This document shows, piece by piece, positions 1 to 6,490 of a stretch of DNA of 14,023 nt. Made by a program: the position numbers and the translations under genes. Positions within the stretch are counted from its first letter, which is position 1. Every line of letters starts with the position of its first letter. The DNA lies in NCBI GenBank assembly GCA_030646745.1, contig JAUSKV010000192.1:1-14023 (forward strand), read 5' to 3'. The DNA is from Sulfurimonas sp. (lineage in GTDB: Bacteria > Campylobacterota > Campylobacteria > Campylobacterales > Sulfurimonadaceae). The notes under the pieces are model-generated. The model was not told the origin of the DNA. It did no database searches and saw nothing but the letters and a program-made list of their open reading frames with translations.

Positions 1-26
1 TCGCCAATTCAAGTAGTAAGTGCAAC
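1..26 (-). pseudogene. 3' tail of the interrupted IS30-family transposase
   Basis: On the minus strand, positions 26-9 read GTT GCA CTT ACT ACT TGA, giving V-A-L-T-T-stop, followed by TTGAATTGGCG-like sequence. A VAL-x-T C-terminus next to such a terminal sequence is familiar from IS30-family transposases (recalled knowledge, not a search). It is the piece missing from the IS30 fragment at 12684-13120. The two halves are separated by the 12.66-kb element. Confidence 0.7.
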
Positions 27-34
27 ACCTACCT
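21..34. other. Left attachment junction
   Basis: On the minus strand the element ends TTTAGGTAGGT, then GT (26-25), then host IS30 sequence TGCACTTACTAC. GT is proposed as the shared core dinucleotide, as expected for IS110-family recombination, which joins sites at a 2-bp core and makes little or no target duplication. The inferred circular junction is TAGGT-GT-CTAACC and the inferred empty site is CAAGGG-GT-TGCAC. Confidence 0.65.
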
Positions 35-105
35 AAATCATAGAATAAGATTCTTTAATAAATTGCTAGGTCGCAGTTGAGAAAGTTTATATATTAAAGA
101 AATAT

Positions 106-143
106 GTGTTGTATTGTAACACTATCCCTGCTTATTAGGGATA
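106..143 (-). terminator. Tandem hairpins at the end of the left cassette
   Basis: There are two adjacent inverted repeats. TATCCCT/AGGGATA (123-129 and 137-143) has a 7-bp stem and 7-nt loop and overlaps the last codons and stop of the holin-like gene. GTGTT/AACAC (106-110 and 118-122) has a 5-bp stem and 7-nt loop. No strong U-run follows, so this is either a weak intrinsic terminator or an RNA 3' end stabiliser. It is the last structure before the left junction. Confidence 0.4.
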
Positions 144-358
144 ATGTGCTTAATTAAGAGTTCAATTTGTGCTTCTATCTTAATTAATGTTTTTAAATCT
201 ACGGAGTGCAATTTATCGGTTTCGTGTAAAACCTTAATATCTTGCTCACAGCTTATGATTTTTGAACTAAGTTTTGTGATGTAAATCGTAAAAATAACTA
301 CATGCGTAAGAAACGCAGTCGCTATTCCAATGATTGCAATCCAAAATTCAAAGGTCAT
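122..358 (-). CDS. Small membrane protein, holin-like candidate
   Basis: This 78-residue protein has one strongly hydrophobic segment at about residues 4-28, starting almost at the N-terminus. A Lys-containing linker and a heptad-like helical tail (about 30-72) rich in Glu, Lys, Leu and Ile follow. One N-terminal membrane helix plus a coiled-coil tail is common in small phage holins, lysis accessory proteins and Bdr-like proteins, but the sequence alone does not decide between them. Its ATG overlaps the upstream stop as TAATG, so it is probably translated by coupling. The endolysin (8531-9040) has no export signal, so the element needs a holin, and this protein and the 104-residue protein at 6121-6435 are the two candidates. 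Function is an inference. Confidence 0.7.
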   Translation of the reverse strand: MTFEFWIAIIGIATAFLTHVVIFTIYITKLSSKIISCEQDIKVLHETDKLHSVDLKTLIKIEAQIELLIKHIIPNKQG

Positions 359-699
359 TAGAAATTTACCGTTCTCATAGATACAACTACAACTCTTTCA
401 GCTTTTACACCGTTAAAAGTTTTGTTGAGTAGAGCAGAGATTACATCACCCTCATGTTTTGTCTCTTCAATAAGAAAACTCAAATAACCTTTTTCGCCCG
501 TTGTTAAATTTGAAATCATAACATTTACATCACGGGCAGTTGTTACAACATCCGAACCAACAGTAGTCATTGCTTGAAAAACAGCCGTTTCACCGTCTAA
601 ACAAGTATCGCAAAATGCTTGTGCTTCAGTAGCACCCGCAGGCAAAAACAGAGTTAATGTTTTTTCACCCAATTTATTTCTAATCATTGACTTAGCCAT
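358..699 (-). CDS. Small unknown protein (113 aa), candidate virion component
   Basis: I do not recognise the family. It has 113 residues, no signal peptide and no clear membrane helix. Alternating hydrophobic beta-like stretches (about 13-20, 58-64 and 99-112) flank an Ala/Thr-rich centre with two Cys at about 30 and 33. It has one of the best Shine-Dalgarno sequences in the window (AAGGAG about 6 nt before ATG). It follows the 115-residue gene by 10 bp and is coupled to the holin-like gene. A separate promoter-proximal cassette with strong ribosome binding sites suggests a protein made in quantity, such as a coat protein, but this is inferred from position and translation signals only. Confidence 0.75.
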   Translation of the reverse strand: MAKSMIRNKLGEKTLTLFLPAGATEAQAFCDTCLDGETAVFQAMTTVGSDVVTTARDVNVMISNLTTGEKGYLSFLIEETKHEGDVISALLNKTFNGVKAERVVVVSMRTVNF

Positions 700-709
700 G
701 TGCTACTCC

Positions 710-1057
710 TTACTTTGCATCATACAAGAGACTTGTATGTGTTGCTTTTGCGGTACTTTCAAAACTTGCGTCAAATGCACCGATTACTACTGCCTCAACA
801 GCAGGAGTATATACAGATTCTTTCATGTGCGGAACAGTAAAAGAGCAACTTAGTTTCAGTGATTTGTTACCACAACTGAATTTTTTGCGGTTGAGAGCTA
901 GAGGGTAAGGAGCAACAGAACCACCCTCAGATTTTTTGTCAAATGTTGAAACTTCTCCGGCTAGAATAGCTTGTAACTCAGCTACATCACCCGCAGTGGC
1001 GTCAACATTTAAAAACTTAACATTTTTACCTTTGATTTTTTGCGTAATAAACGGCAT
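710..1057 (-). CDS. Small unknown protein (115 aa), first gene of left cassette
   Basis: This is an unrecognised 115-residue protein, first in a three-gene unit (115 aa, 113 aa, 78 aa) read from the divergent region at 1058-1255. It is Lys-rich at the N-terminus and has a likely beta-rich middle (Cys at about 62 and 70, in short Lys/Leu/Ser strands). An Ala/Val-rich segment at about 84-95 is too short and polar to call a membrane span with confidence. The start is supported by AAGGGG five bases upstream and a TATAAT box about 50 bp upstream. Its length matches the next gene but I see no convincing sequence similarity between them. It could be a virion protein or a DNA-binding protein. Confidence 0.75.
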   Translation of the reverse strand: MPFITQKIKGKNVKFLNVDATAGDVAELQAILAGEVSTFDKKSEGGSVAPYPLALNRKKFSCGNKSLKLSCSFTVPHMKESVYTPAVEAVVIGAFDASFESTAKATHTSLLYDAK

Positions 1058-1106
1058 AAAAACCCCTTAAATTGAATTTTTAGAACTTTAAAAACGAAAG
1101 AAATGT

Positions 1107-1112
1107 ATTATA
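1107..1112 (-). promoter_or_regulatory. -10 box for the left cassette
   Basis: A perfect TATAAT reads on the minus strand at 1112-1107, about 50 bp upstream of the ATG at 1057, in very AT-rich DNA. No good -35 is evident. Campylobacterota housekeeping promoters typically lack one and rely on T-rich periodic upstream DNA. Confidence 0.5.
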
Positions 1113-1127
1113 ATTTTATTTATTTGT

Positions 1128-1195
1128 AAAGTGTGACTTTTTTTGTTTGAAAGTGCTTAATATAGGGATTTGTGAGGGGTACAAGTTCACACTTT
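1128..1195. promoter_or_regulatory. Inverted-repeat operator candidate between divergent genes
   Basis: AAAGTGTGAC (1128-1137) and GTTCACACTTT (1185-1195) form an inverted repeat whose arms match apart from one inserted base. They lie between the minus-strand -10 and the plus-strand promoter, as expected for a pair of binding sites for one regulator. The right arm is followed by a T-run on the plus strand, so a weak terminator is an alternative reading. The regulator is unknown. Confidence 0.4.
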
Positions 1196-1215
1196 TTTTT
1201 ATTGGGAATTTTGAA

Positions 1216-1224
1216 TATTATACT
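1216..1224 (+). promoter_or_regulatory. -10 region for the zinc-ribbon gene
   Basis: TATTATACT at 1216-1224 contains overlapping -10-like hexamers (TATTAT, TATACT), 32-40 bp before the ATG at 1256. A T-run (1193-1201) lies upstream, as is usual for Campylobacterota promoters. The weak AAGGG-like ribosome site is at about 1245-1249. Confidence 0.4.
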
Positions 1225-1255
1225 TTTTAAATTTCACAGATAAAAAGGGTTAAAA

Positions 1256-1489
1256 ATGACGACTACAGAGTTTAAAAATGTGATGCGAGATGGGTTTAGC
1301 GTATTGGACACAGAAAAGGGAAATGAGCTGAGATGTTTTACATGTGGTGAAGTTATAAAATTGGTTGGAAGTACGATGGTTTGTGTGAAAGGGCATAGAT
1401 TTACGACGATTGTATATTTAACATCTTACTCGAATATGCGAAACGCAATGGCAAGAGAGTTTATTGACGAGGGATACAGTTTTAAATAA
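1256..1489 (+). CDS. Small zinc-ribbon protein, only opposite-strand gene of the element
   Basis: The 77-residue product has Cys27-x2-Cys30 and Cys43-x3-His47, a plausible four-ligand zinc ribbon, followed by a basic/aromatic C-terminal helix (about 58-77). It has no membrane segment. Such small ribbons bind DNA, RNA or proteins, and a regulatory role would suit a lone gene transcribed away from the rest of the element across a shared divergent promoter region with an inverted repeat. I cannot assign a family. A 7-bp hairpin (1497-1516) lies just after the stop but lacks a U-run on this strand. Confidence 0.65.
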   Translation: MTTTEFKNVMRDGFSVLDTEKGNELRCFTCGEVIKLVGSTMVCVKGHRFTTIVYLTSYSNMRNAMAREFIDEGYSFK

Positions 1490-1973
1490 AATCGATTAAC
1501 TTTACGAAAAAAGTTAAAAGAAGCCTCCGCTAGCAAATTCAAAAGAATTAAGAGTTGAACCACCACATGTAGATTTAAGAAGTTTGAGCTTCTTTTCGTT
1601 TATAGATAGGGATGTCACTTTTACACAAGCACTAGTTTTATAGCCTAAGTTTTAAAAATGAAGTAGCGGTGTCGTTGATGACCCCTGCACGGGAGCTGAT
1701 GACATGACATCAAAGGCAAAAAGAATTAAAAGTTGAGTTCCGGTCGGAAGTCAAAAGAATTTAAACGCCGCGATGTGGCAAAGCCACATACTTGGCTATT
1801 TTCTTTGTGCCGGAGCATCACACTTCGCTGGAGGCACAGCAGCTTTCATGATAAGAGCGTCACGCTTTGCTAGAGACACAGCAGCTTCTATGACAGGAGC
1901 GTCACGCTTCGCTAGAGGCACAGCAGCTTTTATGACAGGAGCAGCAGATTTTATGAAGGGGAGCAGCTACGCC
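1490..1973. other. Structured non-coding region
   Basis: No convincing gene lies in this 484-bp stretch. It holds: a hairpin at 1497-1516 (7-bp stem, 6-nt loop); a dispersed motif CAAAAGAATTAAGAGTTGA at 1540-1558 with near-copies at 1717-1737 and, partly, 1752-1766; a TTGATG/CATCAA inverted repeat (about 1675-1713); a perfect ATGTGGC-AAA-GCCACAT hairpin (1773-1789); and a 42-bp tandem repeat. It is more GC-rich than its surroundings. It could be a second origin, packaging signal, partition site or non-coding RNA; the sequence does not decide. Confidence 0.5.
1812..1955. repeat. 42-bp tandem repeat, about 3.4 copies
   Basis: Units begin at 1812, 1854, 1896 and (partial) 1938, at exact 42-bp spacing. 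The core GGAGCGTCACGCTTCGCTAG continues GGCACAGCAGCTTTTATGAC. The units differ mainly by transitions. Each contains the small palindrome GCGTCACGC. The period is 14 codons and also about four helical turns. A plus-strand ORF (1773-1994) stays open through it but has no ribosome site, so I read this as a DNA or RNA element rather than a gene. Confidence 0.75.
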
Positions 1974-2330
1974 CTATGTTTTAAAGAGAGTTGAGATTGC
2001 ACTATCGACCACTGAATTGTCAATTTCCATATGAACCTTACAGCTGTCAATTATTTCACGCTCATTTATAGTAAGTTTGATATTGTTAAATATAACCTGC
2101 TTACTTTTACGGGTTGCATCATTTTTTAGGATGCCCTTGAAGAGTGAGCGGTAATTAAAATCGTCTATCGGGGGTTGACTTTCATCTTCGTATTCAATTC
2201 TTAATATCTCTGTAACTTGCATTGTAGAGATATGATTGTAATGTGCCAGAACTGAGGCGACACTTTTGAACTCTCCATGAGCGACTACTGTGCGTTTACC
2301 TTGTTTTAGTTGGATTTTGTATTTTGGCAT
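1974..2330 (-). CDS. Small basic unknown protein (118 aa)
   Basis: The product is not recognised. The N-terminal third is basic and beta-like (Lys/Arg-rich residues 3-14), followed by a helix around 22-35 and an acidic patch (about 46-57). The C-terminal half is mixed helix with several Lys and Arg. There is no membrane segment. It is the last gene of the long minus-strand run, starting 3 bp after the stop of the 205-residue gene, and the 42-bp repeat lies directly downstream. Position and charge would allow a nucleic-acid-binding role, which is not demonstrated. Confidence 0.75.
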   Translation of the reverse strand: MPKYKIQLKQGKRTVVAHGEFKSVASVLAHYNHISTMQVTEILRIEYEDESQPPIDDFNYRSLFKGILKNDATRKSKQVIFNNIKLTINEREIIDSCKVHMEIDNSVVDSAISTLFKT

Positions 2331-2333
2331 GGT

Positions 2334-2951
2334 TTAAATCCCTTTAGTGTAGGTATTAATTTTATAATCACGTAAATGGCTTAAATGAAATGTCTTTTTA
2401 AAGCTCTCTAATAAAGCATCAATTATTTCGTCAGAAAATTGTTTTTTAGTGAGAACAACATCTAAGCGCACAGCTCGCCAAATAGAATCAGCATACGGAC
2501 AATCAAAATTACTTTCAATAGATTCTGCTTGAATATCATAAAAAAATGAAACTTTAAAAGCACTGCTTAAATCAATATAAATATTAATTGTTTTAGTTAG
2601 TTTATCGTAGGAAAAATGAGCAAAATTAAAAAGGTCGCGAGCAATATTAAAATTAAAATGCACTTGAGGTAAACTATCATAAAGACTAGTATGTTCTAAA
2701 ATAGAATAAACAGATGAAGAGTAAGCAATAGGAGCATCAACTAATTCAAGTTGAAAAGGATGTCCACCTGCTAGCATATCAACATGCCAAGAACAAATCT
2801 CATAAGGTCCAACACTAATTATAGCAGAGGAAGAGCCAAGAAGATTACAACTTGCATCAAAATTATATATAACGCCGGCAACATTTGAGGAATGAGCTAA
2901 ACAGTAAGAGATTGGAGAATAAAAAGATTCTATAGAACAACAGCAAACCAT
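2334..2951 (-). CDS. Unknown protein (205 aa) with Cys cluster
   Basis: The protein begins M-V-C-C-C and has further Cys at about 17 and 35, then a long region of alternating hydrophobic and polar residues rich in Ser, Tyr, Phe and Asp that suggests a beta-sandwich. It ends in a helical, basic tail (about 167-200). There is no signal peptide or membrane helix. Its ATG directly abuts the stop of the preceding 32-codon gene (TAA-ATG). It sits among the structural-looking genes and could be a virion or adhesion protein, but no family is recognised. Confidence 0.75.
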   Translation of the reverse strand: MVCCCSIESFYSPISYCLAHSSNVAGVIYNFDASCNLLGSSSAIISVGPYEICSWHVDMLAGGHPFQLELVDAPIAYSSSVYSILEHTSLYDSLPQVHFNFNIARDLFNFAHFSYDKLTKTINIYIDLSSAFKVSFFYDIQAESIESNFDCPYADSIWRAVRLDVVLTKKQFSDEIIDALLESFKKTFHLSHLRDYKINTYTKGI

Positions 2952-3050
2952 TTAAATATCATCCTCAATAATTCCGAGAGCTTTAGCGATAGCAAGTAAA
3001 ATCCTAGTTTGAAGTTTCGCATTCTCTTCACAAGTTTCAGGTATTACCAT
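2952..3050 (-). CDS. 32-aa small protein in operon
   Basis: This short ORF fills an otherwise unexplained gap of about 100 bp. On the minus strand it starts at 3050 and reads M-V-I-P-E-T-C-E-E-N, a Leu/Ala/Ile-rich helix, and an acidic end E-D-D-I-stop. AGGAT lies 5 bp before its ATG, overlapping the upstream stop, and its TAA abuts the next ATG. Exact packing against both neighbours and a good ribosome site support a real gene. Its sequence looks like a single amphipathic helix. Function is unknown. Confidence 0.6.
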   Translation of the reverse strand: MVIPETCEENAKLQTRILLAIAKALGIIEDDI

Positions 3051-3053
3051 GCT

Positions 3054-3812
3054 TTATCCTTTTGTATTGTGGTGTACATAGCCTAAGCCGTTTATTAAGC
3101 TGAAAAGTTGTTCTGTGAGACCCGTGATATTTCCCTCACTGTCTGTTACGAACATAAAATCAGCGACCTTATTTAAATCCTCTGCCTTTAGTACTGCACC
3201 TGCATCTTTGCCTACCATTTTTTTAATCATCATTTCGTCATTAGGGCTAAAACTCTTTGTAAAGAGTTTAAACATGAGAGTCTCGTTATAGCGTTGTGCC
3301 ATAGTTCCACCGACAGCGAGATTTAATTTTTCTTTATTTACCACATGTTCTTTTACACCTGTAATATCACCCACGACGGAACTTGTTTGTTTAGAACTGG
3401 CAGAGGCGTGCATGTGATTGCCCGTATGGCTAACGACGAGTCCGGCAGTTGCTACACGGTCGGCATAGGAAGAACGAAACAGAGAAAGTTTTTTAAAGAG
3501 TTTTAAGCCCTTTAAATTTCCAATTTTGCCTGCTATTTTTTGAGCATATTGAGAACCAAGCAAAAGAACAACCATAGATTGAGCAACGGCAAAAATCTTT
3601 TCAATGAAATCTTCTTGTTTACGAATTAACATAAAAATCAAGCCAGCTGATAAAACAGTCATGGAAGATTCCAAAGCATCTTTAACAATAGAGCTTTGGA
3701 TATCCTTTGACATATCTCTAATTTGCCCCTGAGCCTCAGTATAAGCAGTTTGATAGATTATTGTTTCAAAAAACTCACTTGCTGAATTACTACCGATAGA
3801 ACCTAAACTCAT
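3054..3812 (-). CDS. Membrane protein (252 aa), unknown role
   Basis: The protein has a helical N-terminal region (1-45), two close hydrophobic segments at about 51-64 and 73-88, then a basic region (91-115) rich in Lys and Gly. A soluble mixed C-terminal domain with several Met and acidic residues follows. A helical hairpin of two membrane spans in the middle suggests a membrane-associated assembly, pilot or penetration protein. No Walker A motif is present, so it is not a Zot-type assembly ATPase. Its ATG overlaps the stop of the 434-residue gene by four bases (ATGA), so the two are probably made together. Confidence 0.75.
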   Translation of the reverse strand: MSLGSIGSNSASEFFETIIYQTAYTEAQGQIRDMSKDIQSSIVKDALESSMTVLSAGLIFMLIRKQEDFIEKIFAVAQSMVVLLLGSQYAQKIAGKIGNLKGLKLFKKLSLFRSSYADRVATAGLVVSHTGNHMHASASSKQTSSVVGDITGVKEHVVNKEKLNLAVGGTMAQRYNETLMFKLFTKSFSPNDEMMIKKMVGKDAGAVLKAEDLNKVADFMFVTDSEGNITGLTEQLFSLINGLGYVHHNTKG

Positions 3813-5113
3813 ACTACTTCCCCCATACCATCAACAACCTCTTTCAGTCTCTCGGACTCTCTATTCCAAGTAAAAAGAGCTTCCCAATCCATAGACGGAA
3901 ACATTTCGTCATAATCATCACCGTCAACCTCAAAAGTGTTTTCGTCACTATTCTTTTTAGCGACTACCGCATCTTTTATAGCTCTCATTTTTTGCGGAGA
4001 AGCAGAGGGAATTTCATCGCCTAGATTGTCGGCCTGGAAGTCTGTTGTTTCGAATGTGATGTGTTCGAGTTTTTTGTTTAACAGGTCTGTCGTGGTTGCA
4101 TGGTTCTCTAAATTCTTTTTAGTCATATCTAATTTAGCAGAAGTTAAAGCAGTTTCGTTAGCCGTTCTGTTTATAGTTACCGAGTCAGGAACATTAACAA
4201 CGACAGATGCAGGAGGAACTGTAACATTTACAACAGAAGCTTCAGCAGTTGGAACATTTACATTTACAACCGGAGCTTCAGGGGCAGGTTTAGCGGAAAT
4301 ATCTGCTAAAGATTTACCGATACCGTCTAAAGCAGGTGTAGGCATACCAGAACTAGCCATTGCATAAAGTGAATTTGCAACGCCTGCCATGTATGGAGAC
4401 GGAAGAACATTCTGGGTAATGTCATAAAGAGAGTTTGAAATATCAACAGCGTTGCTGAATTGACTATCTTTATACGCCAAGTCGATAAGATTGCTATCAA
4501 AAGCGTTACTGAGTTCGAGTTCTTTATATGCAACTCTTGTATCAGTAGCGAGCAAAGAAGCATCCGAAACAGATTTTATGCCATCAACCAACTCAGTTAA
4601 TTTGTTCTCGAAGACTTTATGACCATGTAAAAGAGTTTCGGCAATGTAAGATATACCCTTTAACAGTTCAGTGTTTGAGTGGGCTATTGCGTCGGCAACA
4701 CTTTTGATATTTGCACCAGAAGCGGATAATACACTTATTAAATTAGTACCCGTACCGTTATCAGGAGTTACGAAAGGAGCTTTTTCAGGAGCAACAGGAG
4801 CCGTTGGAGGAACAACGGGAACTTTTGGAGCAACACCTTTTGGCAGAGCTATTCCGGCAGCTTCCATCTTATCGTAATACGCTTGTTTGATTTTTGGAAT
4901 GGCTATGTCTAAACCCTCTTTTACGATAATGGCAGGGAGGACATACGGACCGAGAGAGGGAGCTATTGCACGAGATACATATTTGGAAGCTTCAAATGCG
5001 GAAGCGGCGGCAGGGGCGACGGAGAGGCGACGGGTTGCCACTTCTTTATCAAAAGCATCTTGTAAACCTTTATTAGGAGAAAAAGAAGTATCAATAGGAT
5101 TTAAAGCACCCAT
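3809..5113 (-). CDS. Large structural-looking protein (434 aa)
   Basis: This is a low-complexity, modular protein. An Ala-rich N-terminus (about 33-70) precedes a Pro/Val/Ala linker (about 88-118). A Ser/Leu/Asp-rich helical centre follows (120-275), including two near-repeats around residues 200-225 (E/Q-x-S-N-A-x-D). Next is a striking Val/Pro beta-repeat (about 279-316, V-N-V-x-V-P-like), then a Lys-rich helix and an acidic C-terminus (about 390-434). Linkers and simple repeats of this sort are typical of virion, fibre or minor capsid proteins. Its ATG overlaps the previous stop (TAATG). It is the longest structural candidate, but not a recognisable major capsid protein. Codon-shadow ORFs on both strands reflect its repetitive composition. 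Confidence 0.8.
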   Translation of the reverse strand: MGALNPIDTSFSPNKGLQDAFDKEVATRRLSVAPAAASAFEASKYVSRAIAPSLGPYVLPAIIVKEGLDIAIPKIKQAYYDKMEAAGIALPKGVAPKVPVVPPTAPVAPEKAPFVTPDNGTGTNLISVLSASGANIKSVADAIAHSNTELLKGISYIAETLLHGHKVFENKLTELVDGIKSVSDASLLATDTRVAYKELELSNAFDSNLIDLAYKDSQFSNAVDISNSLYDITQNVLPSPYMAGVANSLYAMASSGMPTPALDGIGKSLADISAKPAPEAPVVNVNVPTAEASVVNVTVPPASVVVNVPDSVTINRTANETALTSAKLDMTKKNLENHATTTDLLNKKLEHITFETTDFQADNLGDEIPSASPQKMRAIKDAVVAKKNSDENTFEVDGDDYDEMFPSMDWEALFTWNRESERLKEVVDGMGEVV

Positions 5114-5583
5114 TAAGGACTCACTGGAGAAACATATTCAAAAACTTGGCTATCTGAAAAATCTGAAATTCTGGTAATACCGTCAACAGTATAAGAAACT
5201 GTATAAATGATAATATAGGTATATGCTTCATAAGGTAAATATCTAGAACTTAAAACAGTACAAACACCACCAAAACCTTGAACATTTACTTGTGTACCTG
5301 CAGGTAAAACTTTAATCCCCATATCATCCACGAAAGGAATCTGCGTATTAATATATTCCATTGTCGGGAGTGATTCTAGCTTAAAATTATTACTGTTTAC
5401 GATTGATTTTATGTCGTTAAGTTTTACTTCTAAAACAGCATTTTTTGCGACCAGTGCGTTTAAAAGTTCCATCACTGCAGTTAAATCACATGGAACGGTT
5501 CCAACAGGAACAACAGGAGGAACGACAGCCACATCGCCCTCTGTATAATTTTCGCTATATCCGGTTTCTACATATTCAGCCAT
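5113..5583 (-). CDS. Phage structural-type protein (156 aa)
   Basis: The N-terminus M-A-E-Y-V-E-T-G-Y resembles the short Tyr/Glu/Gly motifs that begin many phage virion proteins (recalled resemblance). A Val/Pro linker (about 18-29) is followed by a short coiled coil (about 33-70). The C-terminal beta domain (about 90-150) has a G-x-x-V-x-x-G-T-x-V-x-V-like SH3/barrel pattern and many Tyr and Ile. There is no membrane segment. It is coupled to the 434-residue gene by TAATG and probably belongs to the same particle or fibre assembly. Confidence 0.75.
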   Translation of the reverse strand: MAEYVETGYSENYTEGDVAVVPPVVPVGTVPCDLTAVMELLNALVAKNAVLEVKLNDIKSIVNSNNFKLESLPTMEYINTQIPFVDDMGIKVLPAGTQVNVQGFGGVCTVLSSRYLPYEAYTYIIIYTVSYTVDGITRISDFSDSQVFEYVSPVSP

Positions 5584-5622
5584 TTTTTCAACCTTAAATT
5601 AATTTTTAACATTGTACAACTC

Positions 5623-6111
5623 CTATGAATAAATCGGAGTGTTATCGACAGGTAAAAGAGGAATCGAAAATCTACCGTCGGTATCAAAAGAATAAAGAAT
5701 TGAAGGAGCATTATCTGGAACGACAAAAGGCTTTTGATTAAAAATAGCAGTTTGGGTTAAATTATCATAAAGAACATCAAAAAGAAGAGAATCTGGATAA
5801 GGCGTAATCGTAACAATATTATCCAGTATAACAACATGAGCACCGGAATTAATATAAGAAATAGGAGGCATAGCCCCAGTACCAACAATTTTGCGATTGT
5901 AATTAATATAGAAATTAGCATTAACCTCGTTATTAATAAAAATTTTAAAAACATCAAAAGAAACCTTAGTAAAAGAGCCTAGAGCAATAGGAATATTAAC
6001 ATGCTGAGTACCACCAAAGGCGATATTTATTTCACTCTTTAAATAAATAAAATTCTCATCCACTTCTTCAGCCGTTAAAGGTCTTGTTAAATCTTTTCTA
6101 TATGTCAACAT
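5623..6111 (-). CDS. Tail/fibre-type protein with LTRPLT-x2-EVD-x-NF motif
   Basis: Residues 8-21 read L-T-R-P-L-T-A-E-E-V-D-E-N-F, a well-known N-terminal signature of phage tail-fibre and virion proteins (usually [LP]-T-x-P-L-T-x-x-E-[VL]-D-x-N-F), followed by a short helix. The rest (about 35-162) is beta-rich with many Ile, Val, Asn and Pro and no coiled coil. The family signature supports a virion attachment or adaptor role. It lies between the 104- and 156-residue genes with 9- and 39-bp gaps. This is the clearest sign that the run encodes particle components. Confidence 0.8.
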   Translation of the reverse strand: MLTYRKDLTRPLTAEEVDENFIYLKSEINIAFGGTQHVNIPIALGSFTKVSFDVFKIFINNEVNANFYINYNRKIVGTGAMPPISYINSGAHVVILDNIVTITPYPDSLLFDVLYDNLTQTAIFNQKPFVVPDNAPSILYSFDTDGRFSIPLLPVDNTPIYS

Positions 6112-6120
6112 GTAAACTCC

Positions 6121-6435
6121 TTATTTCATTAATTTTGCAGTTTTTTGAGAAAACGCAGAGATTGATTTTAAGTTATGGGAAATGAGTTCCAACATGTCAA
6201 AATCAACGCTTTTGTTTGCAATCATCTTATCCAAACGGAGCGCCGAACCCTCTAAACCTACGACATCATCTTCGAGAAACTTATCGTCAACTTGTGCCAT
6301 GTTGTCTGTTAAATTACTAGCCAACATGAGACCTGCACCTATTGCAGGATGAAATACTCCGGCTACTTTGCCGACACTTGCTAATACGCTACTGACCGAA
6401 CCGTCTTTTAATAAATCTAATAAATTTGTTTGCAT
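6121..6435 (-). CDS. Small protein with hydrophobic segment (104 aa)
   Basis: An amphipathic start (1-12) leads into a Gly/Ala/Val/Leu-rich segment at about 14-43 that could cross or insert in the membrane. An acidic, helical C-terminal part (48-104) ends in Lys residues. It is a second possible holin or a minor virion/membrane protein. It begins after an intercistronic RNA hairpin and lies just before the LTRPLT-motif gene. No family is recognised. Confidence 0.7.
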   Translation of the reverse strand: MQTNLLDLLKDGSVSSVLASVGKVAGVFHPAIGAGLMLASNLTDNMAQVDDKFLEDDVVGLEGSALRLDKMIANKSVDFDMLELISHNLKSISAFSQKTAKLMK

Positions 6436-6457
6436 GTGAATCCTTTTTTTTGTGTAA

Positions 6458-6478
6458 GCCAGAGGATAAACCCCTGAC
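6458..6478 (-). promoter_or_regulatory. Intercistronic RNA hairpin
   Basis: In the minus-strand transcript GUCAGGGG and CCUCUGGC pair over eight positions with two G-U wobbles around a UUUAU loop. The wobbles mean it folds fully only as minus-strand RNA. No U-run follows, so it is more likely an RNA processing or stability element than a terminator. It separates the 262- and 104-residue genes. Confidence 0.45.
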
Positions 6479-6490
6479 TAAAGATAAGTT

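Noticed and set aside
25..28. Alternative crossover at GT 28-27
   Set aside because: It would give CAAGGG-GTG-TTGCAC, which loses the V-A-L-T-T-stop frame expected of IS30; it cannot be fully excluded because GT is repeated.
1812..1955. CRISPR array
   Set aside because: The repeat is continuous at 42 bp with no unique spacers, and no cas gene is present.
1773..1994. Plus-strand 73-codon ORF through the 42-bp repeats
   Set aside because: No ribosome site, start inside a hairpin, and unit differences include radical replacements; a minus-strand frame is also open through the repeats, so openness reflects repeat composition.
4290..4340. Walker A-like A-x4-G-K-S in the 434-residue protein
   Set aside because: It lies in a low-complexity Ala/Ser/Pro region without Walker B or any ATPase fold pattern; a chance match.
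3936..5177. Plus-strand ORFs opposite the 434-residue gene
   Set aside because: They mirror its low-complexity composition, have no ribosome sites and oppose a well-packed operon.
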